A DNA stretch of 64,000 bases from Yponomeuta sedellus (GCA_934045075.1 OW203736.1:4559591-4623590); one strand, 5' to 3'. Positions 39,219 through 50,331 are shown, numbered from the stretch's first letter. Made by a program: numbers and translations. Notes: generated by a model from the letters alone, not told the origin.

Positions 39219-40247
39219 GATAATTAGATGGTTTTCATTTCAATTTCAAAGTTTGGCATAAATATCGGTACCTTTTACTTTCATATGTTTGTAAGTGTTT
39301 ATGTAGGGGATAATATCCGAAAGCAGTTTCTATTTAATCAATATTTGGAATGGACCAGGGTGAACAAAGGCCATAGGCTATTCAGTTTACCAAGCGAGTG
39401 TAGTCGCAGACATAGCTATTATATTTGCATATAAAATTTAAAATAATTAAGACTAATCGTAAACAATATTCCAGATGTACATCCAAATGAGATAAATAAA
39501 ATAAAAAACAATAAATAACAAAAGCATATTGCAAAAACCAACGCCAAATTGAAAAGTTAAAATAATGGATATCACAACATTGAATAGGCGAGTCCTCGAG
39601 CAATAGAAGACCATTGCTCTAGGGAAGGCGTTTGTGATCATTGATAGCTTGTGTTGGACTAGTTTCAGCTCATGGGTTTGTTCGGATTGGATCAAAACTC
39701 GTGATTAATGATTCTTTAACAATCATTAATTGTTATCATGGACCTGTGAACTCCTAACTGCTGAACGGAATTTAATTTTTTTTATTATTATTAAGTATAC
39801 ATATTATGACATTACTATTGTGGATTTATCTAGTTTAAAAAAATTAAGTTGCAATGCACTTGTTCTAGAAATAAAAACTATTATTACTATCGGTAATGAA
39901 CGAAGAAAACAAACAATTGTTCACTTTAAAGGTCAAAACGCAACAGGGTATCTCTAACCCTAGAAAATTCTGGAAATAATACCAATGACTTAATTAACTC
40001 GAAAACATTGCCGATGGCTACTGATCGTAGAAGAAGTGTGTTAGATGTTACTGTGAATGATTGACATGCAAGTCTCATTAAGGAATATAAAAGACTTAGA
40101 GAGGATACAGTGACCAGAATTAAAACAGGAATGTAGCATTAACAAAGTTTAGTAAAGGAAAAGAGAAGAAAGTGGCAGTAATTCTGTCCGGGACGCTCTA
40201 GGAGTAGATTGTATCAGTTTTTACTGTGGCAACATCTAAGCGCAAGT
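39219..40247. other. Repeat-poor stretch
   Basis: About 1 kb of AT-rich DNA with short frames (up to 80 codons on the minus strand) and no recognised content. Confidence 0.4.
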
Positions 40248-40258
40248 CGTCAAGATTC

Positions 40259-40456
40259 CGTTGGAGTAAAGGAGTATTTGCGTGGAGACCGCGACTCAGC
40301 AAACGTAGTGTAGGACGCCCTCCGACTAGGTGGGATGACGATCTGCGAAAAACCGCAGGCAGATGCTGGATGCGGCAAGCCGAAGACAGGGCGCTATGGC
40401 GCTCATTAGGGGAGGGTTATGTCCAGCAGTGGACTAGTATAGCCTGACGACGACGA
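40259..40456 (+). mobile_element. RTE-type LINE end, 198 bp, 11-bp TSD
   Basis: Frame: AWRPRLSKRSVGRPPTRWDD, DLRKTAGRCWM, RALWRSLGEGYVQQWTSIA, stop at 40447, then ACGACGACG tail. CGTCAAGATTC is repeated at 40248-40258 and 40457-40467. A clean 5'-truncated retroposed copy. Confidence 0.9.
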
Positions 40457-40486
40457 CGTCAAGATTCAGTATATAATATTAATAAA

Positions 40487-40636
40487 ACAAAAAAAAAAGT
40501 CCAGGTCTTGGATGTTTACATGTTTGTGATGTCGTTGTTTCTGGTTCCCACGACACTGGGTATCCTAGTGTGTGGCGACAAGCAATGTACCTATGTGCCG
40601 GTATGTAAAATGTTAAAAATGTTAATGTTATGTTAA
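40487..40636 (+). mobile_element. B-SINE body, head missing
   Basis: AAAAAAAGTCCAGGTCTTGG, CACGACACTGGGTATCC, AAGCAATGTACC. Confidence 0.78.
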
Positions 40637-41106
40637 ATCCTTAAGATTCAAGCATTTATACTAATCGGCGACCGTTATTCAGAAAACTAGGCGATGATAT
40701 GCTCGATTATATTAAAAAAAATATTCTTGAAGTGACAACTTTAAAATCTTAATGGCACCGCAAACGTTGACTGTTCTATTCAAAGCGACAAACATGCTCA
40801 TACCATTTCATTAGTAGAGACTCATCTCGAACTAGAATGGACGATATTTCATAACATCGATACAATGGAAAGCCAGAATGTAAATTATGGCGTACAGATA
40901 TGGCAATTTGGGCGTCAGACGCACATTAATTCCGATATTTCTAATTGAAACAATACGGGCTAAGTAATAAATAATAGTTTTGTCGGCGTATTCTAATAGA
41001 ACGGGCCTAGTGCGTTGGTGGTCGACTTAACGAATGAGTTTCCATTCGGTCCGGTGAACTTTTTAATTATTTGTAGTTTAGTCAAAATAGTCTAGACGTT
41101 TTTATT
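40637..41106. other. Unassigned AT-rich DNA
   Basis: Nothing recognised. Confidence 0.4.
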
Positions 41107-41107
41107 A

Positions 41108-41322
41108 GACTGCCTCGGTGGCGCAGCGGTTTAGCACGCTGACTGTAAAACCGAAGGTCTCGGGTTCGATCCCCGGCTGAGTCAAACTAGGAAACGAACT
41201 TCTCGTATTTATTTATTATATTAAATCTATCGTCGAGTTAGCACCTATAACACAAGTCATTTAGTTGTACCTAATATAGGGCTAACGAGATGTGTGTAGT
41301 ACGTCCATGAATATTTGTTCAT
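41108..41322 (+). mobile_element. C-SINE, full length
   Basis: GCCTCGGTGGCGCAGCGG, GACTGTAAAACCGAAGG, B-box GGTTCGATCCCC, body GTCGAGTTAGCACCTATAAC, end GTCCATGAATATTTG. Confidence 0.83.
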
Positions 41323-41520
41323 TTATTAATTTTTTTTATTCAATGTTACAACGTCCTTTGTTTTTTTTTCCTATTCAATCTTCTGATAAAGAAAAAGCTT
41401 GTGTTACAGTGTTTGTTATCGAATCCCTCCGAAATAGCTTCACTGAATTTTATAAACTTTTTGTATTTAATTGATATGTCTGAGTGTAGGTGGTAGGCTA
41501 ATTAAAATGGCAAAACAATA

Positions 41521-41790
41521 TTTTCTAAGGTTGACACGTGCACTAGACATAATAAAACTGTTTTTATACGGATTTTACTCGTTTATTTTACATTTTTACA
41601 ATTTTCCGACGTTTGGGCACTTTTTCAGGTGCCGAGACCACGGCACCTGAAAAAGTGCCGAAAGCAAAGTGCACGAGGCATCCTCAGGCTAGTTAGAGGC
41701 GAAACGCGTCGCGGGTTTTCTCACACAAGTATTGGTGTCGGTGGTTGTGTGTTCGTGTCTTGCTTCTGCTTGAAAAAGTGGGATGGCGGT
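41521..41790. mobile_element. N-family inverted-repeat element fragment
   Basis: TTTTCTAAGGTTGACACGTG, GACGTTTGGGCACTTTTTCA, then a perfect hairpin of GGCACCTGAAAAAGTGCC with the preceding copy, and GAGGCGAAACGCGTCGCGGG. Confidence 0.6.
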
Positions 41791-41927
41791 GCATTAACTT
41801 ACCGCATGGTGCTGGTGGGATTGTTGGCGGAATTTAGCAAAGTAATTTTTATAAAAAGTGAACTTTTTAATGCTATTATGGATTTCCGCAAAGTAACGTC
41901 TGTTGCCATGCAATAACGATGGTGAAG

Positions 41928-42003
41928 CGAAGGTGTCAAGATCGTGGCAAGTGGCAGTCCCTGGCCTCTGCCTACCCCTCTGAGATACATGCGTGAGGTT
42001 AAG
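41928..42003 (+). pseudogene. LINE-GIQA C-terminal end
   Basis: GATCGTGGCAAGTGGCAGTC, TGGCCTCTGCCTACCCC, GATACATGCGTGAGG: DRGKWQSLASAYPSEIHA-like, then stop. Confidence 0.7.
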
Positions 42004-42334
42004 TATCTAAGTATGTTGTTCTGTATTCTTGACGAAACTTTTAGTGGATATTGTTTGGTGCATATTTTTTTGGATTTGATATCTTTGTGAATGTGAGTGA
42101 TAAGATGCCAGGCATAACAGCAACCTTGACAATTTTCAACATCAAGTACGTAATAGGCCCAAGACAAGCCAGCTCAGTTCAATTCATTCTTCTCGTTAGT
42201 ATCTGACGCAACCAATTTGCGTTTTGATTGATACTAATCCCTCTAATCCTCCGTGCTGTCTGTCCGAAATGCTTACTGCGGGCTGCTGGGTTTGCTCCCA
42301 AGTGACCTCGGAGGTGAGAAAGCACGGATGTGGC

Positions 42335-42430
42335 AGCTGTTTTGGGTTTATCATCATCATCAGCTGATTTCTGCCCACTGCTGGGTACAGGCCATACAAG
42401 CCTTTTTTCATCAAGCCACCTTACGCGTTC
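42335..42430 (-). repeat. LINE 3' tail-like fragment
   Basis: ATCATCATCATCAGCTGATT then CCCACTGCTGGGTACAGGCC resembles the minus strand of LINE ends that finish CAGTGGG and GATGATGATGA. Confidence 0.45.
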
Positions 42431-42497
42431 TTAATCATCGTCGTTAATTATTGAGGTAATTGTTATAAGTTTCTTAAGGCTCCATTACTAGATTAGC

Positions 42498-42607
42498 CAA
42501 GATAAGATAAGAATATTCTTTACTGTACACCAGGGCACATATTATAAAACATGTAAAGATACAAAGTACAATTGGCGGCCTTATTGCTAAAAGCAATTTT
42601 CAAGCTG
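42498..42607 (-). repeat. J-type LINE 3' UTR
   Basis: AGATAAGATAAGAATATTCT, GTACACCAGGGCAC, CCTTATTGCTAAAAGC. Confidence 0.68.
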
Positions 42608-42987
42608 GGTTTGTAAATTGCTAGGCTGAAGGTTTTGAAAATAGCTGTCAACATTATTTGTTCATTTTCTTGTTCAACTAAGTTTTACATTTATAATATT
42701 AGAGAATAATGCTGATCAATTTGGGTTAACCTGTAACGACAGTGTGTGTTATGATAATAAATAAATAAAAAAAATTTTGGCAAAAACTTTATGAAAAATA
42801 TTATTATAAAAACCAATGTCAAGAGGAGTATATATATATTGTAAAGCAAATGATAAGATAAGTATATCCCTAATTGTGATGGTGCTGATGATTCTTTCCG
42901 ACCGGGTTCGGTCACTGCAACTGTTTCGGCTGAGGACAGCGTCGGTCATGTGCTCTCCTATTGACACTGACGGCAGGATAAGTCCAC

Positions 42988-43035
42988 CAATTCAAAGTCA
43001 CTCAGCGTGCTCTGGATCGCACTATGCTTGGAGTG
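42988..43035 (+). pseudogene. RTE-type RT fragment
   Basis: Encodes QFKVTQRALDRTMLGV, the conserved segment preceding the RDRIRN motif of RTE-type proteins. It is cut off by a 5S-SINE fragment at 43034. Confidence 0.65.
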
Positions 43036-43192
43036 TTCCGTGCTTCGCAAGGCACGTTAAGCCATTGGTCCCGGCTGTCATTTAATTGCAGTCGTTAAGC
43101 CATGTCAGAGGCCTTATGGGCTTAATAACTTCTGACAGTAAGGCCCGCCACTGTCTTACAATCCTCCACTTACCCGGGCTTGACCCCCATGG
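43034..43192 (+). mobile_element. 5S-SINE body fragment
   Basis: TTCCGTGCTTCGCAAGGCAC, CATGTCAGAGGCCTTATGGG, TCTTACAATCCTCCAC. Head and tail missing. Confidence 0.8.
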
Positions 43193-43440
43193 TGGTTGGG
43201 CAAAAATCGTCACTGACTGGGTTCCATCGGGTATTGCCGTATCCAAACTGTCTCCGTTCGCATATCGTCGCCCATCGCATGCGTAATTATAGTGTACGCG
43301 ATTAACACCGTTAGCGGGCCCATAAGTATATGTTTTTGTCCGGGCCTGTACAGTTATCGGATTATCTTTGACAATATAACCTAACTGCTTGTCTTCACGA
43401 GGTCTTTGAGAAGGGCGCAATCGGGAGCAGAATTTATAGT
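43193..43440. pseudogene. LINE scrap and unrecognised minus-strand coding-like stretch
   Basis: 43196-43235 (+) encodes WAKIVTDWVPSG, matching the LINE at 21616. From 43420 down to about 43255 the minus strand is open and reads QLGYIVKDNPITVQARTKTY and YACDGRRYANGDSL. The composition looks protein-like, but I do not recognise the family. It may be an exon remnant or part of another element. Confidence 0.4.
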
Positions 43441-43564
43441 GAATCTCATTGTCCGTAGATTACAGATTATTTGCAAATGATTTTTTAAGTGGTATTTTTG
43501 ATGATAGTTGGGCAGAAAGTTAATGAAATAAAGCTTTTTTAAAAAGTTCCTAAATTACGTTACA

Positions 43565-44060
43565 TAGAATCACATCTGTATCCCGAAGAGGAAGGCAGAG
43601 ACTAAGGTTGCCCTCTTGCCACGATCCCGAAAGACCTTTGTCTCTTCATCAACGTTCATAAGTCGTTGCACGGACATCAGTTTCGGGTATTTTTTTGTTG
43701 TCCATTTGCTAATACATCCATACATACAATTAAATATGTCAGAATACCCATCTGGAACGTCCCTTAACGGCCCTTCCAGCCACATTCACTCGATATATTT
43801 CTTTTGTCAATCATTCTTCATTCATCCTCTCCGTATTATACTCGTATACAAACCAACGCAACACCTTTCTCGATTCTAGTCACTGTATCCTTATTCATTC
43901 CACAACGTTCTCGAATCAAATTATTGCGTATCTTGTCATCGAAAGTGTGTCGTTCATTCCCACTGCACATACTTTGCAAGGATTTAATTTCTACTGCATT
44001 ACTTTCTTGATCCGTTTGCCATACCCAAATTTCGATACCAAGCATTGAAACCAGCACTAC
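43565..44060 (-). pseudogene. LINE-GIQA, longest copy (RT C-terminus to 3' end)
   Basis: Minus-strand 44057-43836 encodes GIEIWVWQTDQESNAVEIKS and SLQSMCSGNER, then RNNLIRERCG and TVTRIEKG, the usual post-RT region of this LINE class. Frame shifts follow. Down to 43570 the frames carry QRLMNVDEETKVFRDRGKR and the decayed ending ...LFGIQM before a stop. It ties the short GIQA ends elsewhere to an RT-bearing LINE. Confidence 0.78.
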
Positions 44061-44134
44061 GTCAAAGTTTGGGATACAGTCGTGAGTTTATGTTAGTCTG
44101 TTCTGTCTTATTCATAGAAATCACACTATTGCCG

Positions 44135-44395
44135 TTTTGCTGTGTGATGTCGGCCTAAAGAATAGCACCAACCCAATTCTTCCTGCGGGTGTCGTAAAAG
44201 GCGACTAAGGGACACATACCGGGGGGTGGCTAGCAGCGCCCTCTGCAGTACAATTCCACTGAACTGCGATCTCCAACCCGCATGCCCAGCGTGGGGATTA
44301 TGGGCACTACCCCCTATGATAGCACAACGTGGCGCTCTTTACGGGAGGGCTATGTCCAGCAGTGGACTAGTATAGCCCGACGACGACGACACTTT
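44135..44395 (+). mobile_element. R element, near full length
   Basis: GATGTCGGCCTAAAGAATAG, GTCGTAAAAGGCGACTAAGG, CCGGGGGGTGGC, CAACCCGCATGCCCAGCG, tail GGGAGGGCTATGTCCAGCAG and ACGACGACGAC. Confidence 0.82.
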
Positions 44396-44781
44396 TGTCG
44401 TAGCTAGTTATGGAAGCGGCTAGCCAAAAATAGATTCACAAAATATTGTTAAATAACTTTCTGTGGCTATCACGAAATTATGTAAAGTCGATTGAATTAA
44501 ATTAAATTGGATGATATTTGACATAGATAAAACATGTCTGGGATTAAATAAAACTTAGAATATGTTTTATATGATAATCCTATGTTTTTTAATGCACAAT
44601 GTGGTGGCGATAAATATGAGATTTTAAATTATAGGTAATACTAGCTGACCCTGCAATTAATTAGCCTATGACTCAGACCTAGAAAATATGCAAAAAGATA
44701 GCTGAAATTCTTTCAGAGGAGTTTCATAACAAGCCCTGTGGCACGACATTTATATACATTAGGTATATTTTTCTATCTTAC
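44396..44781. other. Mostly unassigned; possible H relative at 44641
   Basis: CTAGCTGACCCTGCAATTAA resembles the start of H but the rest differs. Confidence 0.4.
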
Positions 44782-44987
44782 GGCAGTTACTATCATGTAA
44801 TGGCAGTCGTTAAGCTATGGCATAGGCCATATAACGGCTTGCTTGATAACCTCTGACGACAAGGCCCGCCACTGTCTACAATCCTCCACCAACCCGGACT
44901 TGGCCCCCGTGGTTGAGTATGGCCTAACCTTCCTGCAATGCAGGAAGAGACCCATGCCCCAGCAGCGGAGACATGCAAATTGATATC
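44782..44987 (+). mobile_element. 5S-SINE, 5'-truncated
   Basis: ATGTAATGGCAGTCGTTAAG, AACCCGGACTTGGCCCCCG, GAGACCCATGCCCCAGCAG. Confidence 0.8.
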
Positions 44988-45508
44988 ATACCATCATAAT
45001 TTACTAGATGACTTAAATAAATATAATAGACATAGAATTTTGTTCGTACTAGTGTCCTCTAAAAGTTTGATGTTACTAAAAATAAGAAAGTTTAAAATGC
45101 TAATAAGAAACTATAAAAAGGAAAGGATCTTACTAGAAGTTGGAATTACCTAGTTTCGCCAACAAAAGAAAACCAAATCACCAAATCCCAAGACGTTCGG
45201 TCATTGTATCTTAGAAAACAAACTAAATATACTTGATATTGCAGAAGTAGCACTTGTGAGGACGTCCCCACTAAACTATACTTATTTTAGAGCGAGTTAC
45301 TTCATACGTATGTAGTCACCCACTCTATAAATAGGTGTAGTTTAGTAAAAGTAATGAAGTAAGCTAGCAAGATAAATATTTATTGCATCAACACAAGCAA
45401 TAGTTTAATGGCAAAAGTTATTCATGGCTTATAATAAATATTGGTGGTAACTGGTGTATTAGATTTAAGAGAACTTGAGAATAAAAGTCAGAGTGGTTTT
45501 TTTTCCCG
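44988..45508. other. Unassigned DNA with imperfect inverted repeat
   Basis: ACTAAACTATACTTATTTTA near 45270 pairs imperfectly with TAAATAGGTGTAGTTTAGT ending near 45345. No gene recognised. Confidence 0.4.
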
Positions 45509-45509
45509 C

Positions 45510-45640
45510 TGCCTTTTTCTCCACTACACTTCGGTCCGAAGGCAGCGGCTTTCACTTTTACGTTACATTTGACTTTTACATTCAGCAAACAGAATTTAAA
45601 TTCTTTACGTTGAAATAAACGGAATTAAATTGAAATGGTA
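45510..45640 (+). repeat. L repeat (LINE 3'-end-like)
   Basis: CTGCCTTTTTCTCCACTACA, GTCCGAAGGCAGCGGC, TTACGTTGAAATAAACGG, AATTAAATTGAAATGG. Confidence 0.6.
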
Positions 45641-45964
45641 GAAATAAATACTTACAAATTGAATTGAAAACAATTACGAAACAAGCTAAATAGAAGACAT
45701 ATATAGAAAAAGTTGTACTCGTAAATACAATTTATACAATTTTGTCACGGTGTGCTTTCGTTGCTGTGAAAGGCGGTTGACTCAGAATTTTTATAATAGA
45801 GTGAGCCCGCAGCGCTGGTTTTCAATCAGTACCTACGAAAAAATGTCACGATTGTCCCAGTGCGCGGCTCGCTATGTAAATAATAGCAATAATTCGTATG
45901 TATGTAATAATGTATCCAATAGTACCTAACAAAGAAAACATCATAATTATGCGTAGCAAATATA
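45641..45964. other. Unassigned DNA
   Basis: Nothing recognised. Confidence 0.4.
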
Positions 45965-45965
45965 C

Positions 45966-46151
45966 ATCTATAATATAAAAATGAATCGCTGAATGTGTTG
46001 GTAAGCGCAAATCTCGAGAGCAGCTGAACCGATTTCGCTAATTCTTTTTTTATAATATTCCTTGAATCTCGAGGCTGGTTCTTACGGAGAAAAAAAAAAA
46101 CAAATAAAGAATCGTCTGTTAGGCGGTACGAAGTTCACTGGGTCAGCTAGA
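45966..46151 (-). repeat. H repeat, single copy
   Basis: CTATAATATAAAAATGAATC, CAAATCTCGAGAGCAGC, GGTTCTTACGGAG, GGTACGAAGTTCACTGGGTC. Confidence 0.72.
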
Positions 46152-46374
46152 AAACAATAAAATAAAAAAGGAACAACATGAAATTTAGACAGACGTCTTG
46201 ATGCGATCAATCACATAGTCAATCAATAAGTCAAGTTAGTGGTTGCCGCGAGAAGTTTGGAAAGGATAGGGAAAGCTCCGCTTCTACAGCAGATATGTCC
46301 TGAGCTTACGCTCAAAAGCACAACCAATAGACGCTTAGAAAGAAAGAAATCAGAAAGAAAGTAGACATTTATTG

Positions 46375-46592
46375 AACCCAATTCTTCCCGCGGGTGTCGT
46401 AAAAGGCGATTAAGGGAAACAAACCGGGGGGTGGGCAGCAACGCCCCGTGCAGGACGATTCCACCGAACTGCGATTCCCAACCCGCATGCCCAGTGTGGG
46501 GATTATGGGCATTACCCCCTATGATAGCACAACGTGGCGCTCATTAGGGGAGGGCTATGTCCAGCAGTGGACTAGTATAGCCTGACGACGAT
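46375..46592 (+). mobile_element. R element, 5'-truncated
   Basis: ACCCAATTCTTCCCGCGGGT, CCGCATGCCCAGTGTGGG, CTCATTAGGGGAGGGC, CTGACGACG. Confidence 0.82.
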
Positions 46593-47620
46593 TGAACATC
46601 AAAGTAGTCCTTTTACGGTGGTCTGTATCGTGTTTGATAACGGGTAGTTTGATCAGTCTAACAACGAAATTATGTTAATTTATTACACATTTGGGCACAC
46701 CTGTGTCTGCGTTGTATAATTTCGTGTGTTCTAGACGAGCTTTATAAGCGTTATATTTTTTAGCTCCGTGGCATTTACTTATTTATTGGTCGGGCTAAGA
46801 ATTGTCTGCATTGTTTGGATATTTATAAGAATTTGATCAAGAAGCGTTTTGTCAAGTTGTCTGTTGTTTTAAAAAATGGATCGCGTTAACATTTCGCTTT
46901 TTGACCAATTTAGTAAGTAATAAAGTTAAAATTTTATGGATTTGTTATAGTATACTCGTACAATAAAGAATAATCTTATTTTTTATTATCATTCAATCAC
47001 TGGAGATAATGACAGATACCACATTTTCTCAATGTTGTTAAAGATTCAAAAATTAATTTTAAGTGTGTAGAGGTCTAAGTTTTTGCAATATATGCATAGA
47101 TATTAAGTAGATATTTGCCAGCTTAAAATGATTTAACAAATATTTGGAAAATAATATTGTACAAAGTTATCATTGTAACGTAAGCAGTATTCTTCCGACA
47201 ACTTATTTTACTATATTTTTTGTGTGACAAAAATACTATACTACTAAAATATTGAATTATTAGAAATTTATTGACATAAAAATGTTTTTAAAAAAATAAA
47301 ATAGTTACAATAATTGTCCCACATAGTAAAAGATATTAAGGGGTTAATTATTTGTACTTTAATATATAACTTTGTATGAGTATCTCGGATCGTTAAGAAA
47401 TACTAACTATCTTATACAATATAATTTTGCGGATGAAGTCGCGAGATAAACTTAGCATGAACGAAAATTTATAGACCACCTTGTGTTCGTCTCAATTTTA
47501 TTTCCCAAAAGTAAATTGAGTTGTAAACACCTACTTTTATTGATGTCCAAAGGTCACATTGGAAATCGGCTTTAAAACAATGACGCTATACAGGAGTCAT
47601 TGACCATAGGGAGCCCCCGT
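46593..47620. other. Repeat-poor AT-rich stretch
   Basis: About 1 kb, no recognised content. Confidence 0.4.
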
Positions 47621-47624
47621 ACAA

Positions 47625-47690
47625 TTGTAAAAATGGCCTCATTCTGAGTGTATTTACACCTTTACATGACGACCTCTGTGGGACGCAGTG
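47625..47690 (+). mobile_element. M-SINE-like fragment
   Basis: AAAAATGGCCTCATTCTGAG, TGTATTTACACCTTTACATG resembles the M body. Confidence 0.4.
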
Positions 47691-47734
47691 GGACTCCTTG
47701 CAGTGGGACGTTTACAGTCTAAATAAACAAAGTC

Positions 47735-47878
47735 TACATGCTTTTGTGAAGGAAAACGCCGTCTGGAAACCTTAATATCTAAGGTGCTCAAATACTTTAG
47801 CGCTTCTAATTGCCAATCAGCGATAGACACGCGTGGTAACGAACCCAGTGCCCTGTAGTGGGAAGATTATAGGCAACG
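47735..47878 (+). mobile_element. E2-SINE, head missing
   Basis: TTGTGAAGGAAAACGCCGTC, CTAATTGCCAATCAGCG, ACACGCGTGGTAACG, GTGCCCTGTAGTGGG. Confidence 0.7.
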
Positions 47879-47892
47879 AAGAAAGTGTGCGA

Positions 47893-48000
47893 GCTTTTCA
47901 AGCCGGGCGGCGGTCGGTAGACCAGCTGCCCGATGGTCGGACGATGTAGTCGGCTCGGCAGGAAGCCCGTGGATGCGAATGGCGAGAGACCACGTGACCA
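47893..48000 (+). pseudogene. LINE C-terminal fragment (VGRPAARWSDD type)
   Basis: Encodes SSRAAVGRPAARWSDDVVGS and AGSPWMRMARDH, a sixth RTE-like ending, cut by a B-SINE. The junction sequence CACGTGACCACGAGAGACGA also precedes the B-SINE at 50535. Confidence 0.68.
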
Positions 48001-48004
48001 CGAG

Positions 48005-48230
48005 AGACGACCTCTGTGGCGTAGCGGTAGCGCGTCTGCCTACCATGCGGGATTCGAACCCGCGACCTCTGGCTAACCGTGATAGCGCTCTCCCAACTGA
48101 GCTAATGGGCAAGTTTGACGACCTCTGTGGCGTAGTGGTAGCGCATCTGCCTACTGTGCGAGAGGTCCCGGGTTCGAACCCCGGCTGGGGACGAAAAAAA
48201 AATCCCAGGTCTTGGATGTCTACATGTTGT
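48005..48230 (+). mobile_element. Chimera: B-SINE head, TLF scrap, second B-SINE
   Basis: 48008-48047 is a B head ending at CTACCATGC. 48048-48112 is antisense TLF (GGATTCGAACCCGCGACC). 48117-48230 is another B head with B-box GGTTCGAACCCC and ATCCCAGGTCTTGG. The switch at a shared B-box-like sequence suggests template switching or recombination. Confidence 0.72.
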
Positions 48231-48348
48231 TCCGGGTACTTTTTATCTTCCCCTTTGCTACACAACATTGTGTTGTGTAGAAGTTCTTTTCTTAATGTTA
48301 TTTAATTTTTATCTTTTCTGTTATTATTTCTTCTTAATCTTTTCATTG

Positions 48349-48718
48349 AAGTGCCCGTGGCTTAGTCGAACCGAGTGATTGGAATCAATCACTTGACTTA
48401 AGCAACAGCAGACGCGGTCAGGCTCGGGATGGGTGACCGTCACGTGACTACCACTTTCGTCACATTTCCGAGCGCTTCCTTGCTTTGCAAGGCACGCTTA
48501 AGCCGTTGGTGCCTGCTGTCACGTAATGGCAGTCGTTCAGTCATATCAGAGGCATTATGGGCGGCTTGATAACTTCTGACAGTATGGCCCGCCACTGCCC
48601 CGCAATCCTCCATCAAACCGGACTTGGGCCTCGTGGTAAAGTATGGCCTAACCTTCCTGCGATGCAGGAAAAGACCGCGCCTTGGCAGTGGGAACATATT
48701 ATAAGGGTTGTTATCGAT
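48349..48718 (+). mobile_element. 5S-SINE, full length
   Basis: AGTGCCCGTGGCTTAGTCGA, ACCGAGTGATTGG, TTAAGCAACAGCAGACGCGG, TCGGGATGGGTGACCG, body and tail to AAGGGTTGTTATCG. The most complete plus-strand copy: 5S head, body and tail in one piece. Confidence 0.86.
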
Positions 48719-48938
48719 ATCGATTGGAATAATAATACTAGGTAGGGCACTCTTAGAATGATCAACTTTCTTATGAACCTTGGTAGCAGGTCCTACAAAA
48801 AAAGACTACATAGTTTAGTGAAAGGCAGCTGAAGGCACCGGATACCTTTGTTTAAGACTAGGACAATTTGATGGTGTTGCGTGGAAGTTATTATATTGAT
48901 TGATTTTTTTTTTCACTTTGGCGCTAGGCAATTTCCAT

Positions 48939-49240
48939 GGCTGTGCGGTGTCGGCCTAGAGGCTGTGCGGTGTCGGCCTAGAGACTGTGCGGTGTCGGCC
49001 TAGAGAATAGCACCAACCCAAATTCTTCCCGCGGGTGTCGTAAAGGCGACTGAGGGATATAAACCGGGGGGTGGGCAGCAGCGCCCCCCTGCAGTACCAT
49101 TCCACCAAACTGCGATCCCCAACCCGCATGCCCAGCGTGGGGATTATGGGCACTACCCCCCAATGATGGCTCCACCTTGCGCTCATTAGGGGAGGGCTAT
49201 GTCCAGCAGTGGACTAATATAGCCTGAAGAAGAAGAAGGA
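48939..49240 (+). mobile_element. R element with triplicated 22-bp 5' end
   Basis: CTGTGCGGTGTCGGCCTAGA occurs three times at a 22-bp period (48939-49004). The body follows, and the tail CTGAAGAAGAAGAAGG ends it. Confidence 0.83.
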
Positions 49241-49647
49241 CTTCCATGCAGCACGCGTCCCATTGACCGAGACAAATTTATGGCCTAAGGTCACGATCCT
49301 CAGAATTGAGAGACCGATTAAAAAGAAAGAAGTAGAAGCTTGGGGTACCCCCTTAATATCAGTACCCAAAACTTCATTGGCTTAGTATGTGCGTCTGGTT
49401 TTCTCGTTAAAAAAGTGAGTTACGACGCCATACGCCTAATTATAATCAGTAAACTGTCTCTAATTGAATCAGAGATATGTGTGTAGAATTTATTACCTTC
49501 TAATTTCCGTTAGGAGCTAATTCACCCGAGTAACGGCAAACGCCATAACTATAGCTCATCCTGAGGTATCAGTAAACAAGTTCGTCTCGTACGGTAGTGT
49601 CACTTTATGTAGGACGCTCCGTTAGGGCTAAAACTGCGTTAAGCGGG
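49241..49647. other. Unassigned DNA
   Basis: Nothing recognised. Confidence 0.4.
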
Positions 49648-49895
49648 CACCCGTGGGGCTGCAAGTGATGCAAATCACTTCAGCCAGATGTCGCTGCCTG
49701 TAAATAGGTAATACAGCGACTATTCTAAAGGGATACCGGCATCAGCGATATTTCGCTGATACCGGTACTTGCCCATTAGCTCAGTTGGGAGGAGCACTAT
49801 CACGGTTAGCCAGAGGTCGCGGGTTCGAGTCCCGGCATGGGTGGAATTTTTGGCCTCTAAATAGGTTTTTAAAAATTGTCCTTAGCACGGCTTAA
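49648..49895 (+). mobile_element. TLF sense copy, older variant
   Basis: Spacer CCAGATGTCGCTGCCTGTAA, then ATTAGCTCAGTTGGGAGGAG, B-box GGTTCGAGTCCC, GCCTCTAAATAGG. Cut at AGCACGGCTTAAG by a J repeat. Confidence 0.8.
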
Positions 49896-50075
49896 GATAA
49901 GATAAGATAGGAATATTCTTTATTGTACACCAGAGCACATATTATAAAACATGTAAAGATAAAAAAGTACAATTGGCGGCCTTATTGCTAAAAGCAATTT
50001 CTTCCAGACAACCTTACGACGGAAAGTTGCTGAAGGAAATAAGAGACGGGCAGTCGGTGCAAATATGAATATTTT
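49896..50075 (-). repeat. J-type LINE 3' end
   Basis: AAGATAAGATAGGAATATTC, GTACACCAGAGCAC, CCTTACGACGGAAAGTTG, GACGGGCAGTCGGTGC. Confidence 0.72.
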
Positions 50076-50331
50076 AATACACTAATAACAATACACCTAC
50101 ATAAACAGTTACAAACATAGTTATGATAAACTTAAATAAATACGTTATAATAACAATCTACGCGATGAGGAAATAAATACAATATTAATATTATAATACA
50201 ATATATACAATATATGGGGTTAGTGGAACAAAAATAATATAATTACGTTAGGAAAGTTTCGTCATCATCAGCCCACCTCTGCTCACTGCTCTTATAGGTC
50301 ATTTCCCCATATCACCATCCTTTGTGGTATC

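Noticed and set aside
40448..40458. Independent ACG microsatellite
   Set aside because: It is the normal trinucleotide tail of the RTE-type LINE and R element.
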